A stretch of DNA of 37,655 bases from Nitrospiria bacterium (GCA_945787655.1 CALZIJ010000028.1:1-37655); one strand, 5' to 3'; positions 16,164-25,236 are shown, counted from the first letter of the stretch. Translations and numbers: made by a program. The notes: generated by a model from the letters alone, not told the origin.

Positions 16164-16360
16164 ACGCTTGAACTTCCTTTTTTTCGACCCGGACGAGTGG
16201 TGTGTCACGACCCTGTCTTGTGGCAGGCTGGATTCATGAGGGTTACCATTTTTTAAGCCGGCCTTGTTTATGTCGAAGGGGACTAAAGTGCACCGGAACA
16301 AAATGGCAGCCCTGTTTCGCAACCGAAATGAGGCCGTTTTGTCCACTCCGCGGAATCTTC

Positions 16361-16369
16361 TGGTATACT
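16361..16369 (+). promoter_or_regulatory. Extended -10 promoter before the Rad50-like gene
   Basis: TGGTATACT is an extended -10 (TG plus TATACT), 44 bases before the ATG at 16413. TTGTCC (16339-16344) could serve as a -35 with 19-base spacing. It may drive the 16.4-21 kb gene group. Confidence 0.4.
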
Positions 16370-16412
16370 TTCCAGCAAGAATTTACTGAAGCCTCCCATA
16401 ATATTCCGGTAG

Positions 16413-18290
16413 ATGCACATGAATTTTTTAGCAGTTGATCTATACGGCGTTTGTCCTTTCCAAAAACCGAAGCGGATTTCTTTCAAGCCTGGTTTTAATT
16501 CGATCCTCGGACAAAATGGTTCTGGAAAAACAATGGTTTATCAGGTAATCTCTTCTATTTTTTCGAATACATCAGTAGAAAATATTGCATTTGAAGACAA
16601 TCAGCCTGCGCAGGCGGCTGTTTCGTTTCAGGTGGATAACGGCCGTATTTTTCGGATTGCACGCGATTATCAAAAAGAGGCCTGGCATTTGTCTCAAATG
16701 GATCCGGGAACAAAAAAATTTACGAGCCTTGAGACGGATCAATCAAGCATTCTGGAATGGCTTAAAAAGGAAACCGGCGGGCTGGATGAAAATGAGCGCC
16801 GGCTTCTTTTTATGCTTGATCGGCATCGCCTGCCTTCTTATGCGGGGGGACGTGTTTATTCTAAATTGACGGACGTTTCCGCCGGAAATGCACCCTCTTT
16901 CATGGAGAAAGATCGTTCCACATCTAAAAAAGATCCTGCCTTGGAGGAGGAGCGTTCCCAATTAGAAATCGCCCTGAAGAACGCTGAAAAAAAGCTGGAT
17001 GACATGGTCGAACTTGAGGATGAGATGCTGTTAAAACAAGATCAGGCGGCGGCTATTGAAAAAAGAATAGCGCTTGTTGAGGAAATGCAGCAAAAGATAG
17101 TCAAAATGGAAGCGGTCGAAAAGGAAAAATTTTCTGTTTTTATACAGGACGGTATGATGAGCACGGAACAGGAGCAGGCTTATGAAACCGGACAAGCGGC
17201 ATTAGACAATGCCCTCGAAGATTTGGACATGGAATCCGAGTCTCTGGAGGCGCAGCTTATTTTAAAAGGACGGGGGGATTCTAAAAAAAATATCCTCGTC
17301 ATGATCGGGGGAGCTATTGCAGGGATATCTTTCTTCCTTCCATTCATTGTGACCCTGGTGGGGCCGGCACGCTTTATTTTTCTGGCAGGTTTTTTGGGTG
17401 GCAGTGCGCTTGCTCTTTTTGGCTATTTTAAAAGCAACAGGATGGCGGCCGACAAAAAAAAGCTGGAAGTGACGTTCAATGCGACGAAGGAAAAAGGCCG
17501 GCAGCTTGAACGGCAATTTGATAAGGAACAGGCAATGGTCTTGGCCCTGATTAAAAAGACAGGAGCCAAGGATATTTCGGACTTAAACACCCGGCAGAAA
17601 AACTATGTGAACCTGAAGGAAAAGAAATCAGCAGCCATCCAAAAGGTGAAGGAAACGCTGGCCGAAGGTACGGTTGAAACCCTCAAGAACGATGCAAAAC
17701 AGCTGGATGGAGAAGTCAACGCACTCAAAGAACAACTCAAGGAACACCAAAGTATCTCCGAAGAAGTCTATCGCCTTCAGGAAAGGCTTCGGGAAATTGA
17801 ATCCAGCCCCCAAAACCCTGATTCTGTTTTTGGAGAATTTCCCGGGCTGGAAACGACTGTCCCGGATGTTCAAGTCTCTGATATGACGTCGATCATGAAT
17901 ATTGGCGGCGCAGCCCCAGCCGAACGCCAAAAACGACTCGAACGTGATGCGGCGATTGTTTATCGCCGGTTTCGTCCCAAGAATACTGAAGCCATACGGT
18001 TTAATGAACAGGGGGCGCTGTTTGTGGGAGAAACCCCGCTCTCTTCGATGAGTGAAGGTACGGCCGATCAAGTGGTCATTTCAGTCTCCCTTTCCGCAAT
18101 CAGCCAGTTCCCCGAAATTACATTTCCTCTCCTGATCGATGATGCGTTTTCGTCCTTGGATCATCTTTCACAAACCAGTGCCTTGCGAATTCTTGAAATC
18201 ATATCCAAGAAAAGGCAAGTCATTTTTTTTACCAGACAAATCAACACCTCGGAAATGGGCCATACCTTTGAGTTGGCATCGGGGTATTAG
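16413..18290 (+). CDS. Rad50/SMC-like ATPase with a central two-helix membrane hairpin
   Basis: The ABC-type head is split across the chain, as in Rad50 and SMC. Walker A GQNGSGKT is at 33-40. The signature-like LSSMSEGTADQV (543-554) and Walker B FPLLIDDAFSSLD (571-583) are C-terminal. The ~400 residues between form coiled coils (~175-290 and ~345-465). Where Rad50 has a zinc hook, this protein has two hydrophobic helices (~294-315 and ~317-339), so the coil would be tethered in a membrane. The overall plan resembles YhaN/AAA_27 proteins. A role in DNA-end sensing at the membrane is inference. The protein may start at 16413 or the ATG two codons later. It is followed by a STAND/AAA gene after 64 bases. 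Confidence 0.75.
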   Translation: MHMNFLAVDLYGVCPFQKPKRISFKPGFNSILGQNGSGKTMVYQVISSIFSNTSVENIAFEDNQPAQAAVSFQVDNGRIFRIARDYQKEAWHLSQMDPGTKKFTSLETDQSSILEWLKKETGGLDENERRLLFMLDRHRLPSYAGGRVYSKLTDVSAGNAPSFMEKDRSTSKKDPALEEERSQLEIALKNAEKKLDDMVELEDEMLLKQDQAAAIEKRIALVEEMQQKIVKMEAVEKEKFSVFIQDGMMSTEQEQAYETGQAALDNALEDLDMESESLEAQLILKGRGDSKKNILVMIGGAIAGISFFLPFIVTLVGPARFIFLAGFLGGSALALFGYFKSNRMAADKKKLEVTFNATKEKGRQLERQFDKEQAMVLALIKKTGAKDISDLNTRQKNYVNLKEKKSAAIQKVKETLAEGTVETLKNDAKQLDGEVNALKEQLKEHQSISEEVYRLQERLREIESSPQNPDSVFGEFPGLETTVPDVQVSDMTSIMNIGGAAPAERQKRLERDAAIVYRRFRPKNTEAIRFNEQGALFVGETPLSSMSEGTADQVVISVSLSAISQFPEITFPLLIDDAFSSLDHLSQTSALRILEIISKKRQVIFFTRQINTSEMGHTFELASGY

Positions 18291-18354
18291 CCGCATTGCC
18301 TCGTTTCTTCCGGATTTTGATTGTTCCCATTTTTCTGGGATGTTACAGTAACGC

Positions 18355-19296
18355 ATGCCGGATGCCGCTTTTATCAGCCGACAGGGTCTGATCCGAAACC
18401 TTCATCAATCGCTTCAAAACGGGAAATCTGCACTGATGGTCGGAGGACCCTTGATTGGAAAAAGCACTCTGGCCCGGCAATTACTTCAAAAGTTCAAAGA
18501 CGACCCCGCATCCCTTAGCCCTGTGTTTATCCCCCTGGAACAAATGCAGAGTTCTGCAGATTTTTGGGGTATTTTAATGAAAGGGATACTTCGGGACCTT
18601 TTAGACCCCAATGGACAAAACCCCTATCGCAAGGGGCCTGATTCCCTGGCAAAGCTGATGACACAACTCCATTATTTCTCTGAAAAAAAGCCGGAGCGCT
18701 TTCTCAGGAAAAAGCTGGTATTGCTCATTGATGATTGTGACCGTTTTCTACCCGATGCCGCGGCATGTATCGCTCAAATAGAGAACATGAGAATGGAATT
18801 AATGGCGCCCTCCATAGAAGCCATTTGCTGGATAGGCGGACTTTCATGGCTCGACTGGGTTGATACTCATGAGAAGGATTTTGGTGGCCCGCTTCGCCGT
18901 TATCCGCTTTCCACTGTGCCGATCCGGGAAACCAGGTCCATTATACAAACACAACTAGGGCCGGAAAAAGTGGCGCCGGTCTGGGAAGAAACCGGAGGAC
19001 ATCCCTTTTTACTCGAAAAATATTTTGGAGGGATCCCAAACTATACTCTTGATCAATGGAATCAGAGGATATGGTCTGATCTTCGTCCGGCAGAAAAAGC
19101 GGTTTTAAATCGACTCGATCCGAAGGGAAAATGGCACATTCTGGACGATCTTAAAATGGAAGATGGAACAAAGCCCTCTAAAACCCTGCTGGACCGGCTT
19201 TGTATGGCGGGTGTGATTGTCCGCACTCTGGAGCAGGGCATAGCGGTGCTTCGCATCACTTCTCCACTGATACGGGAAGAAGGCCCTGATGGTTAG
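18355..19296 (+). CDS. Small STAND/AAA-type ATPase with C-terminal winged helix
   Basis: The 313 residues contain Walker A GGPLIGKST (30-38), Walker B LVLLIDDCDRF (121-131), a sensor-like GGLSWLDWVDT segment, and the GGHPFLLEKYF motif usual in AAA/STAND ATPases of the AAA_16 or ATPase_2 kind. The C-terminal ~70 residues (PAEKAVLNRLDPKG onward) look like a winged helix. No repeat sensor or effector domain is attached, so it probably works with the preceding Rad50-like membrane ATPase (64 bases upstream), or as a regulator. The start is preceded by the small palindrome GTTACAGTAAC instead of a clear ribosome binding site. Function not established. Confidence 0.7.
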   Translation: MPDAAFISRQGLIRNLHQSLQNGKSALMVGGPLIGKSTLARQLLQKFKDDPASLSPVFIPLEQMQSSADFWGILMKGILRDLLDPNGQNPYRKGPDSLAKLMTQLHYFSEKKPERFLRKKLVLLIDDCDRFLPDAAACIAQIENMRMELMAPSIEAICWIGGLSWLDWVDTHEKDFGGPLRRYPLSTVPIRETRSIIQTQLGPEKVAPVWEETGGHPFLLEKYFGGIPNYTLDQWNQRIWSDLRPAEKAVLNRLDPKGKWHILDDLKMEDGTKPSKTLLDRLCMAGVIVRTLEQGIAVLRITSPLIREEGPDG

Positions 19297-19332
19297 CCTT
19301 TATCCAACCCGGTCGGCACAGGTCTAAAAGAT

Positions 19333-20964
19333 ATGACGCTATTTTTGAAAATAAAGCACTGGATTGACCGCAATTTTATCGAGCTCGGACGCGAAATGCG
19401 CCTTTCCTACCTGCCGCCATTAATGGTTTATGTCGCAGCGGGCATTTCCGGTTTTACCAATATTGTCGGCACATTTTTTGTGAAGGAATATCTTGGATTG
19501 AGCGCAGAGTTTTTGGCGGCTCTGGGGTTTTGGGCCGGGATGCCCTGGGCTCTGAAAATGCCGGTCGGACATGTTGTTGATTTAATCTGGCGCTTTAAAT
19601 CCATATTGGTTTTTATCGGTGCGGCGCTGATTGCCGGTAGTTTGCTGATCATGATTGGCTTGTTGTCCGACCCGGAAGCGATGCGCATGATTCTGCCTGC
19701 TGAAACCTGGTTTGTCATCAGTACAATTTTGGCCCCGGTCGGTTATGTGGTCCAGGATGTGGTCGCGGATGCCATGACGGTGGAAGCGATCCCGGTCGTC
19801 GATGATCAGGGCCAGCCTTTTAGCCAGGAAAAAACCCGTCTGATGCATACAACCATGCAAACCCTGGGGCGGGTGGCGATTATTAGCGGCGGAATTTTGG
19901 TCGCGCTTTTAAATGTCTATATGTTTGAAGGGACTGCCGCGCTGGATGAAAGCGGCAAGGTCCGGGTTTATACGGATATTTATCAGATGGCGCTGATGAT
20001 ACCCATTTTTTCCGTGACCGGAGTCAGCCTGGGGATCTTTTTGAAATGGCGGAATTTAAAAACCTTGCAACTGAAGGGGCATACCTTCAAAGCGGCCTGG
20101 GGCATGCTTAATGTTCAGGGGGAAGCGCCGAGGCCCAATTGGTGGATTCTGGGAGGCAGTTTCTGCTTCGTCATATTTACGCTGGGGGTAGGACTATCCG
20201 ATGTTCCGTTCAACCAGGAAATTATTTTTATCGGTTCTATGGCGATTGTGCTTTTTTTGATGTATCGCTTGGTTCAGGTCTTGACCCCCGAAGCACGCCG
20301 GACCTTGGTGGGAACAGCCGTCATTATTTTCGTATTTCGTGCCATGCCGACACCGGGTCCGGGAGCCACCTGGTGGATGATCGACGTGCTGGAATTTGAT
20401 CAACATTTTTTATCGATCCTATCCCTCATCGGCGGGATACTGACCCTTCTTGGTATGTTTGTTTTTAGACGGTTTATTGCTGAAAAATCGATTGCTTATG
20501 TGGCCGGAGCCCTGACGGTGGCGAGTACTGTTTTGGCGCTTCCCATACTGGGCATGTATTACGGGCTGCATCAGTGGACGGCGCTGTATACCGGAGGCGT
20601 CGTGGATGCCCGGTTTATTGCCCTTGTCGATACTGCACTCGAATCCCCTTTGGGCCAAATCGCCATGATTCCCATGCTGGCCTGGATTGCCAATTCTGCT
20701 CCGGTAAAACTCAAGGCCACTTATTTTGCTGTCATGGCCTCTTTTACGAACCTGGCACTTTCTGCCAGTCAATTGGGGACAAAGTATTTAAACCAGGTTT
20801 TTACCGTGACGCGAGAGGTTAAAGATCCGGCGACTGGCGCAGTGCTCACTCCTGCAGATTACAGTGAACTCGGATTTTTGCTGGGAACGGTGACCTTGCT
20901 GGTTTTTGCCCTGCCGCTCATCACGATTGTCATTGTAGAAAAGACCCGGTTGCAAAGTGCATAA
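19333..20964 (+). CDS. BT1/folate-biopterin-like MFS transporter
   Basis: This 543-residue integral membrane protein has about 12 hydrophobic segments. The N-terminal region (SYLPPLMVYVAAGISGFTN, then FFVKEYLGLSAEFLAALGFW and GMPWALKMPVGHVVDL) resembles the BT1-type branch of the major facilitator superfamily, whose eukaryotic and cyanobacterial members carry folates or pterins. Long soluble loops occur near residues 155-175 and 495-515. The substrate is unknown here. It follows the STAND/AAA gene by 36 bases on the same strand and converges on the SirB1-like gene, with only 21 bases between stops. Confidence 0.75.
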   Translation: MTLFLKIKHWIDRNFIELGREMRLSYLPPLMVYVAAGISGFTNIVGTFFVKEYLGLSAEFLAALGFWAGMPWALKMPVGHVVDLIWRFKSILVFIGAALIAGSLLIMIGLLSDPEAMRMILPAETWFVISTILAPVGYVVQDVVADAMTVEAIPVVDDQGQPFSQEKTRLMHTTMQTLGRVAIISGGILVALLNVYMFEGTAALDESGKVRVYTDIYQMALMIPIFSVTGVSLGIFLKWRNLKTLQLKGHTFKAAWGMLNVQGEAPRPNWWILGGSFCFVIFTLGVGLSDVPFNQEIIFIGSMAIVLFLMYRLVQVLTPEARRTLVGTAVIIFVFRAMPTPGPGATWWMIDVLEFDQHFLSILSLIGGILTLLGMFVFRRFIAEKSIAYVAGALTVASTVLALPILGMYYGLHQWTALYTGGVVDARFIALVDTALESPLGQIAMIPMLAWIANSAPVKLKATYFAVMASFTNLALSASQLGTKYLNQVFTVTREVKDPATGAVLTPADYSELGFLLGTVTLLVFALPLITIVIVEKTRLQSA

Positions 20965-20985
20965 GTTCCTATGCGGGTCTGCTCT

Positions 20986-21843
20986 CTATCCAATGAGGCA
21001 GGCTATATATTGTTCCATTTTTTTCGCCTTTTCGGTTTCTCCGAGCCGTGAGTAACTGGAAATCAGGTTTCGGATCATGCGTGCGAGAATTTGCCGGTCT
21101 GGAGTGGGGGCAAGATAGCCGTCATGCCAGGCTTGTCCACTGCGGGTGATAAACTGCATACAGGCCTTTCGGGTCAGGACTTGACCCGCATTAAACGGAT
21201 CGATCAGAATTGTTTTTTTTCGGGTGCGATAGGCGGTGATGAAATGACCGGGCATGCCTACGCCCGCGATGGGAAGATCAAGTCTGCGTGCGATAAAAAG
21301 ATAAATGGCTGAAAGTGAGATTGGAATGCCCAGTTTCCGGTCAAGCACCCGGTTGATGTAGCTGTTGTCGGGATTGATATAATCCGTACTGTTTCCCTGA
21401 AAACCCAATTCGGCAAAAAGATAATGGCTCAGGTGGTGTACTATTGATTCCGGCGTGGTTTTTTCTGAAAGCCGTTTCCCAAGTTCTGCGGCCATTTCAT
21501 CCAACTGCCGCTGATAGGGCGTGATGTCCAGATCGGGGTCGGCGGATTGAGCGATCAGGAATGCGCCTTCTTCCAAATCGACATCGCTTTCGGAAAACCC
21601 TTGAAATTGTCGAAATACTTTTTCGGAACGCATCCTTAATAATAAAATCTGGGCAGAATTTCGAATCGTTTTGTTCGGATGAAACAAGGCTTCTTCAAGA
21701 TACGGGCGGGCCTGCTCACCCAGCGCCAGAATTTGCGCTTGAATGGCCTCGGCCACTTGTGTGTCCTCATCGGTCAGCAACTGAATCAGGGCCTTGATTT
21801 GCCGGTCGGGGAGTATCTCGTATTTTTCTTTTGTTTTTTTCAT
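20986..21843 (-). CDS. SirB1-family transglutaminase-like protein with N-terminal HEAT-like helices
   Basis: Residues ~1-75 look like a HEAT/ARM-type helical pair (LIQLLTDEDTQVAEAIQAQI and onward). Residues ~80-285 match the SirB1/transglutaminase-like 2 family: INPDNSYINRVLDRKLGIPI, SLSAIYLFIARRLDLPIAGV, GMPGHFITAYR, ILIDPFNAGQVLTR and a final TPR-like helix. As usual in this family, the position of the transglutaminase cysteine is a serine, so an enzymatic role is doubtful. It is coupled to the upstream JAMM gene through a TGATG stop-start overlap. The biochemical role of SirB1-type proteins is not settled. Confidence 0.8.
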   Translation of the reverse strand: MKKTKEKYEILPDRQIKALIQLLTDEDTQVAEAIQAQILALGEQARPYLEEALFHPNKTIRNSAQILLLRMRSEKVFRQFQGFSESDVDLEEGAFLIAQSADPDLDITPYQRQLDEMAAELGKRLSEKTTPESIVHHLSHYLFAELGFQGNSTDYINPDNSYINRVLDRKLGIPISLSAIYLFIARRLDLPIAGVGMPGHFITAYRTRKKTILIDPFNAGQVLTRKACMQFITRSGQAWHDGYLAPTPDRQILARMIRNLISSYSRLGETEKAKKMEQYIACLIG

Positions 21844-22286
21844 CAGGCCACCACTTCGATTTCTGTTTCCGAGATGTTTTCGTCCACGATCGTAAATGCC
21901 CGAATGTGCGGGTTATTCTTGTCTTCCAGTGATGCGATTAAATAATAGACATCGGGGTAAAAAGCCAGCCGCACATCGGTTGCAGAGGGGTATGCTTCGG
22001 AGTGGGTGTGGGAATGATAAATCGCAAGCAGCGCTGTCTTTTTTTCTCGCATTTGTTTAAAGGCGGTAATTTGTTCCTTGGGGTCCATCACATATCGCAG
22101 TGTCCGGTCCGCAGGAACATTTAAGTTCTTGATGGACGGGTCATCTGAGGGCAGGTTGGTGATTTTATAGATTTCAGTGGCGGTTTTGTCTGTTCCCGCC
22201 AGCAGTCCGCAACATTCGTTGGGGGCTTCCGCCCGAGCATGGGCAATGAGCGCATCCGAGATTTCTTTGGTCAGTTGAATGGCCAT
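21843..22286 (-). CDS. JAMM/MPN (M67-like) metallopeptidase
   Basis: The 147 residues from the ATG at 22286 contain the JAMM zinc motif: E24 (PNECCGLL), then HSHTHSEAYPSATD with zinc ligands H91, H93 and D104 and S101. Bacterial members remove C-terminal extensions from sulfur-carrier proteins (CysO/ThiS/MoaD-like) or act as deubiquitinase-like enzymes; no carrier gene is nearby. The frame is open 43 codons further upstream, but that stretch is low-quality and overlaps the AT-rich hipBA regulatory zone, so I use the internal ATG, where family members begin. Coupled with the SirB1-like gene by TGATG. Confidence 0.85.
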   Translation of the reverse strand: MAIQLTKEISDALIAHARAEAPNECCGLLAGTDKTATEIYKITNLPSDDPSIKNLNVPADRTLRYVMDPKEQITAFKQMREKKTALLAIYHSHTHSEAYPSATDVRLAFYPDVYYLIASLEDKNNPHIRAFTIVDENISETEIEVVA

Positions 22287-22587
22287 AAACCGGGTGAATC
22301 CTTCCTGACGCTTGCAATATCCATTGGCAAAAAATGGACTGATATAACAAAAGTAAGGAAATATAACATAATGGCTTCTCCGTGTGCGATGCTTGTTTGC
22401 ATGGCCTGTTTTCATTTATTGAAGAAAGAAATGTATATTAATTCGCCAAAAAATACGATATCTGCCATATTTTTTATATAAATCGTAATAAAAGGCGACT
22501 TATTTTAGATATTTTTCTTGCATTGTAAGTCGCCATATATTACGATAAATAAAGTATTTATGCTGTAAATCGACAAAAAGGGCGATT
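22287..22587. other. 301-bp AT-rich divergent control region between the JAMM gene and hipB
   Basis: No gene. The right two thirds hold several copies of a TCGTAATA...GGCGA-type motif, described separately as hipBA operators. The left part would have to contain the JAMM-gene promoter; no strong match was seen. Confidence 0.4.
22441..22580. promoter_or_regulatory. hipBA operator cluster overlapping a candidate promoter
   Basis: A 20-base arm TCGTAATAAAAGGCGACTTA (22483-22502) is repeated inverted at 22526-22545 with 18 of 20 matches. Partial copies occur at about 22443-22461 (TCGCCAAAAAATACGATA) and 22566-22582 (TCGACAAAAAGGGCGA). The possible promoter TTGTAA (22523-22528), 17 bases, TAAATA (22546-22551) overlaps the right arm, so bound HipB would block it. 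Autoregulation through spaced operators is known for HipB; the specific sequence is read here. Confidence 0.6.
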
Positions 22588-22938
22588 ATGGAAATTACAA
22601 AGCTTCTTGCAGACGAAGCGATTTTAAGCGAAATCGGGCATCGTATTGCGCAGCGTCGGCTTGACCTCCGTTTGACACAGGCTGCCGTGGCTGAACAGGC
22701 CGGCATTGCTAAACGGACCCTTGAGCGGATTGAAGCGGGCGCATCGGCACAATTTTCCAGTCTTATTCGTATTTTTCGAGTGCTCGACCTGACCTCCGGT
22801 TTGAATGATCTTATTCCAGAAACCGGTCCCCGTCCGATGGATTTATTAAAACGGAAAGGCAAAAACCGTCAACGGGCCCGTTCGATCCCTTCCTCAAAGC
22901 GCAGCGGCCAGGCTTGGAAATGGGAGGACGGGCAATGA
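22588..22938 (+). CDS. hipB: HipB-like antitoxin / XRE-family repressor
   Basis: This 116-residue DNA-binding protein has a helix-turn-helix at about residues 13-68 (LSEIGHRIAQRRLDLRLTQA, then AVAEQAGIAKRTLERIEAG) and a basic tail. HipB proteins neutralise HipA kinases and repress their own operon. The gene overlaps hipA by ATGA, and spaced inverted repeats lie directly upstream. The start ATG follows a GGGCGATT context, a weak ribosome binding site. The tail after residue ~85 (KGKNRQRARS) is longer and more basic than in minimal HipB proteins. Confidence 0.8.
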   Translation: MEITKLLADEAILSEIGHRIAQRRLDLRLTQAAVAEQAGIAKRTLERIEAGASAQFSSLIRIFRVLDLTSGLNDLIPETGPRPMDLLKRKGKNRQRARSIPSSKRSGQAWKWEDGQ

Positions 22939-24239
22939 CCCGTCTCGCGGAAGTTCGATTATGGGGCCGGACGATCGGAGCGGTTTCCCAACCCGAAGCG
23001 AATGGTGTTGCTGTTTTTGAATATGACCGGGATTTTGCAGAAAGCGGCATCCAGGTTTCCCCGTTGATGATGCCGCTTTCCCCAGATCTTTATCGTTTTC
23101 CTGAACTCTCCCGAAAAACCTTTTACGGATTGCCCGGTATGCTGGCAGATTCACTGCCGGATAAGTTTGGGCATACGATTATTGATGCCTGGTTGGCCGC
23201 CCAGGGGCGGCTGCCCAATGCGCTAAGCGCGGTTGAGCGTTTGTGTTACACCGGGAAACGGGGGATGGGCGCTCTCGAATTTGCGCCCGCACTCGGTCCA
23301 AAAGCTCGGCAGACAGGACAGGTCGAGATTGATCATCTGGTGGCTCTGGCATCCGAAGTCCTTAATCATCGACATCAGCTTCGGACTTCTTTCTCAGATG
23401 TAAACAGAGCTGAGGCGCTGACCGACATCCTGCGTGTCGGCACTTCAGCCGGCGGCGCGCGGGCCAAGGCCGTGATTGCCTGGCATCCGGAAACCCACGA
23501 GGTCCGTTCCGGTCAAATGCCGGCAGGCGAAGGGTTTGAATACTGGTTATTAAAATTTGATGGAGTGAGTGGCAACCGGGATAAGGAACTGGAAGATCCA
23601 AAGGGTTACGGGGAGATTGAATATGCGTATTCAATGATGGCCGAAGACTGCGGTATTGAATTTAGCGCGTGCCGTTTGTTTGAGGAAAATGGCCGCCGCC
23701 ATTTTATGACCCGGCGTTTTGACCGGCTGCCCGGAGGAGAAAAACTGCATATGCAGTCCCTATGCGCCATGGCGCACTACGATTTCAACCTGGCCGGGGC
23801 ATACAGTTATGAGCAGGCCCTGCTGGTAATCCGACGATTGGGTTTGCCCATGTCTGCCATTGAACAGCAATTTCGCCGGATGGTGTTTAACATCGTTGCA
23901 CGAAACCAGGACGATCATGTTAAAAACATTGCCTTTTTAATGGACAAGGCCGGGCGTTGGTCACTGTCTCCCGCTTATGACATGACATATAGTTACAATC
24001 CCGAAGGGGCATGGACTGCAAGTCATCAAATGACCCTGAATGGCAAGCGTGAAATGTTTACAATGGAAGATTTTAAGGCGTGTGCAAAAACAGCCTCCAT
24101 GAAGCGCGGCCGCGCCGAAACGATTGTTCAAGAGATACATAAGACTGTTTCACGCTGGAAGCACTATGCAGAAGCCGCCGGAGTACCGGAGGCCACACAA
24201 GAGCAGATTCAGAAAACACTTCGTTTAAAGCCGTTTTAA
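22935..24239 (+). CDS. hipA: HipA-family serine/threonine kinase toxin
   Basis: The 434 residues match HipA kinases, which in E. coli phosphorylate glutamyl-tRNA synthetase and stop growth. Visible features are the N-terminal subdomain with GLPGMLADSLPDKFG, the glycine-rich loop GTSAGGARAKAV (169-180) including the serine usually autophosphorylated, the ATP lysine context YWLLKFDG, the catalytic loop NQDDHVKN (D326, N331), and the metal-binding aspartate in AYDMTYS (D349). All catalytic residues appear intact. The start at 22935 is chosen for the ATGA overlap with hipB and a GGGAGG upstream. The target could differ from E. coli. Convergent with the CarH-like gene. Confidence 0.9.
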   Translation: MTRLAEVRLWGRTIGAVSQPEANGVAVFEYDRDFAESGIQVSPLMMPLSPDLYRFPELSRKTFYGLPGMLADSLPDKFGHTIIDAWLAAQGRLPNALSAVERLCYTGKRGMGALEFAPALGPKARQTGQVEIDHLVALASEVLNHRHQLRTSFSDVNRAEALTDILRVGTSAGGARAKAVIAWHPETHEVRSGQMPAGEGFEYWLLKFDGVSGNRDKELEDPKGYGEIEYAYSMMAEDCGIEFSACRLFEENGRRHFMTRRFDRLPGGEKLHMQSLCAMAHYDFNLAGAYSYEQALLVIRRLGLPMSAIEQQFRRMVFNIVARNQDDHVKNIAFLMDKAGRWSLSPAYDMTYSYNPEGAWTASHQMTLNGKREMFTMEDFKACAKTASMKRGRAETIVQEIHKTVSRWKHYAEAAGVPEATQEQIQKTLRLKPF

Positions 24240-24261
24240 GTCCGGGCGGTTTCAAGCCTGT

Positions 24262-25179
24262 TTATTTTTTGAGACGGTTTTTTTGAAAAAATTTTGAGAG
24301 GCGTGTTTCCACTTCTTTATGGCTGTTGAATACAGTCAGGCCGTTTTTCTGAAGTCTCTCCATGACGCCTTGTGCACCGGTCCCGCCGATCCAGACCGGG
24401 CAGATTGAAAGAACGTGTTCTGCGCAAACCCGGATCAGCGCTTCAAGGGTTTCTTCTGAAGGAGTTAAGGTTATTGATACTAAAACGAGATCTGGCTGAA
24501 CCTGCGTGCAGAGCGAATGAAGTGCCTCTGCCGGGACATTGGCCCCCAGATAATGAACCTGGTGTCCATGAAGCCTGCAAAAATAAGCCGACATTTGTGC
24601 GCCGATTTCGTGTTCTTCTTCGGGTGCGCAGGCAATGACAATTTTATGCCCCTGGTCGTTGATTTTGAATTGATTCATTGCAGTAAAGATTTTTTGTTGA
24701 ACATGATGGGTGACAAAGTGTTCAACAGCCACGCTGATTTTCCCTTCGTGCCAAAGCTCCCCAATCCGGACTTGTAAAGGAATAAGAATGCCGTGAAGCG
24801 CTTCTTCGAAGGGGATGACTGCGACGGAGCCGTTCAAACGGTTTTCAAAGGAAAGGATATCCAGCGGGTCCAATGTCGCTGTGATTTCATCGATGAGGGC
24901 ATCAAACGATGTCGGTGTGGCTGATTTTTCAGGTGGCAGCGCATGAATGTTTTCTAGTAAGGCTTCCCGCCCCAGCGCGGCCAGATCACCAATTGAGGTG
25001 CCCTGGTCCATTTCCCGTTTGAGGTAACGCAGTAAAGCCACATCTTCATCAGTATAGATTCGATATCCGTTTTCTCCTCTTTTGGGTTGAATGATCCCGT
25101 AACGTCTTTCCCAAACCCGGATGACGTCCTTGGTCAAGCCGGTTAATTTTGAAACCCGATGAATACGATGTGTGTTCAT
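24262..25179 (-). CDS. CarH/LitR-type MerR regulator with cobalamin-binding domain
   Basis: The 305 residues combine a MerR helix-turn-helix (~5-72, SKLTGLTKDVIRVWERRYGI), a helical-bundle cap (~90-170) and a Rossmann B12-binding domain (~177-300). The cap contains W143 followed after nine residues by E153-H154, the Wx9EH pattern diagnostic of adenosylcobalamin photoreceptors. The B12 domain has ExHxxG (E188, H190, G193), where H190 would be the lower axial ligand. In known CarH, darkness favours a DNA-bound tetramer and light breaks the Co-C bond and releases DNA. A consensus promoter and almost no leader precede the gene. A divergent promoter 20 bases away is the obvious target (inference). 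Confidence 0.88.
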   Translation of the reverse strand: MNTHRIHRVSKLTGLTKDVIRVWERRYGIIQPKRGENGYRIYTDEDVALLRYLKREMDQGTSIGDLAALGREALLENIHALPPEKSATPTSFDALIDEITATLDPLDILSFENRLNGSVAVIPFEEALHGILIPLQVRIGELWHEGKISVAVEHFVTHHVQQKIFTAMNQFKINDQGHKIVIACAPEEEHEIGAQMSAYFCRLHGHQVHYLGANVPAEALHSLCTQVQPDLVLVSITLTPSEETLEALIRVCAEHVLSICPVWIGGTGAQGVMERLQKNGLTVFNSHKEVETRLSKFFQKNRLKK

Positions 25180-25187
25180 AATGCTTG

Positions 25188-25216
25188 ATTATAAAATCAT
25201 GTCTAATGATTGTCAA
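25188..25216 (-). promoter_or_regulatory. Consensus sigma70 promoter of the CarH-like gene, nearly leaderless
   Basis: Read on the minus strand, TTGACA (25216-25211), exactly 17 bases, then TATAAT (25193-25188): both elements are perfect. The -10 ends only 8 bases before the ATG, so transcription would begin at or within a few bases of the start codon. This suggests a leaderless mRNA. Confidence 0.75.
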
Positions 25217-25236
25217 AGATTTTTTAGTTAAAAGAC

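Noticed and set aside
22287-22415. 43-residue N-terminal extension of the JAMM protein
   Set aside because: Residues before MAIQLTKE do not resemble the family and no ribosome binding site supports the far start.
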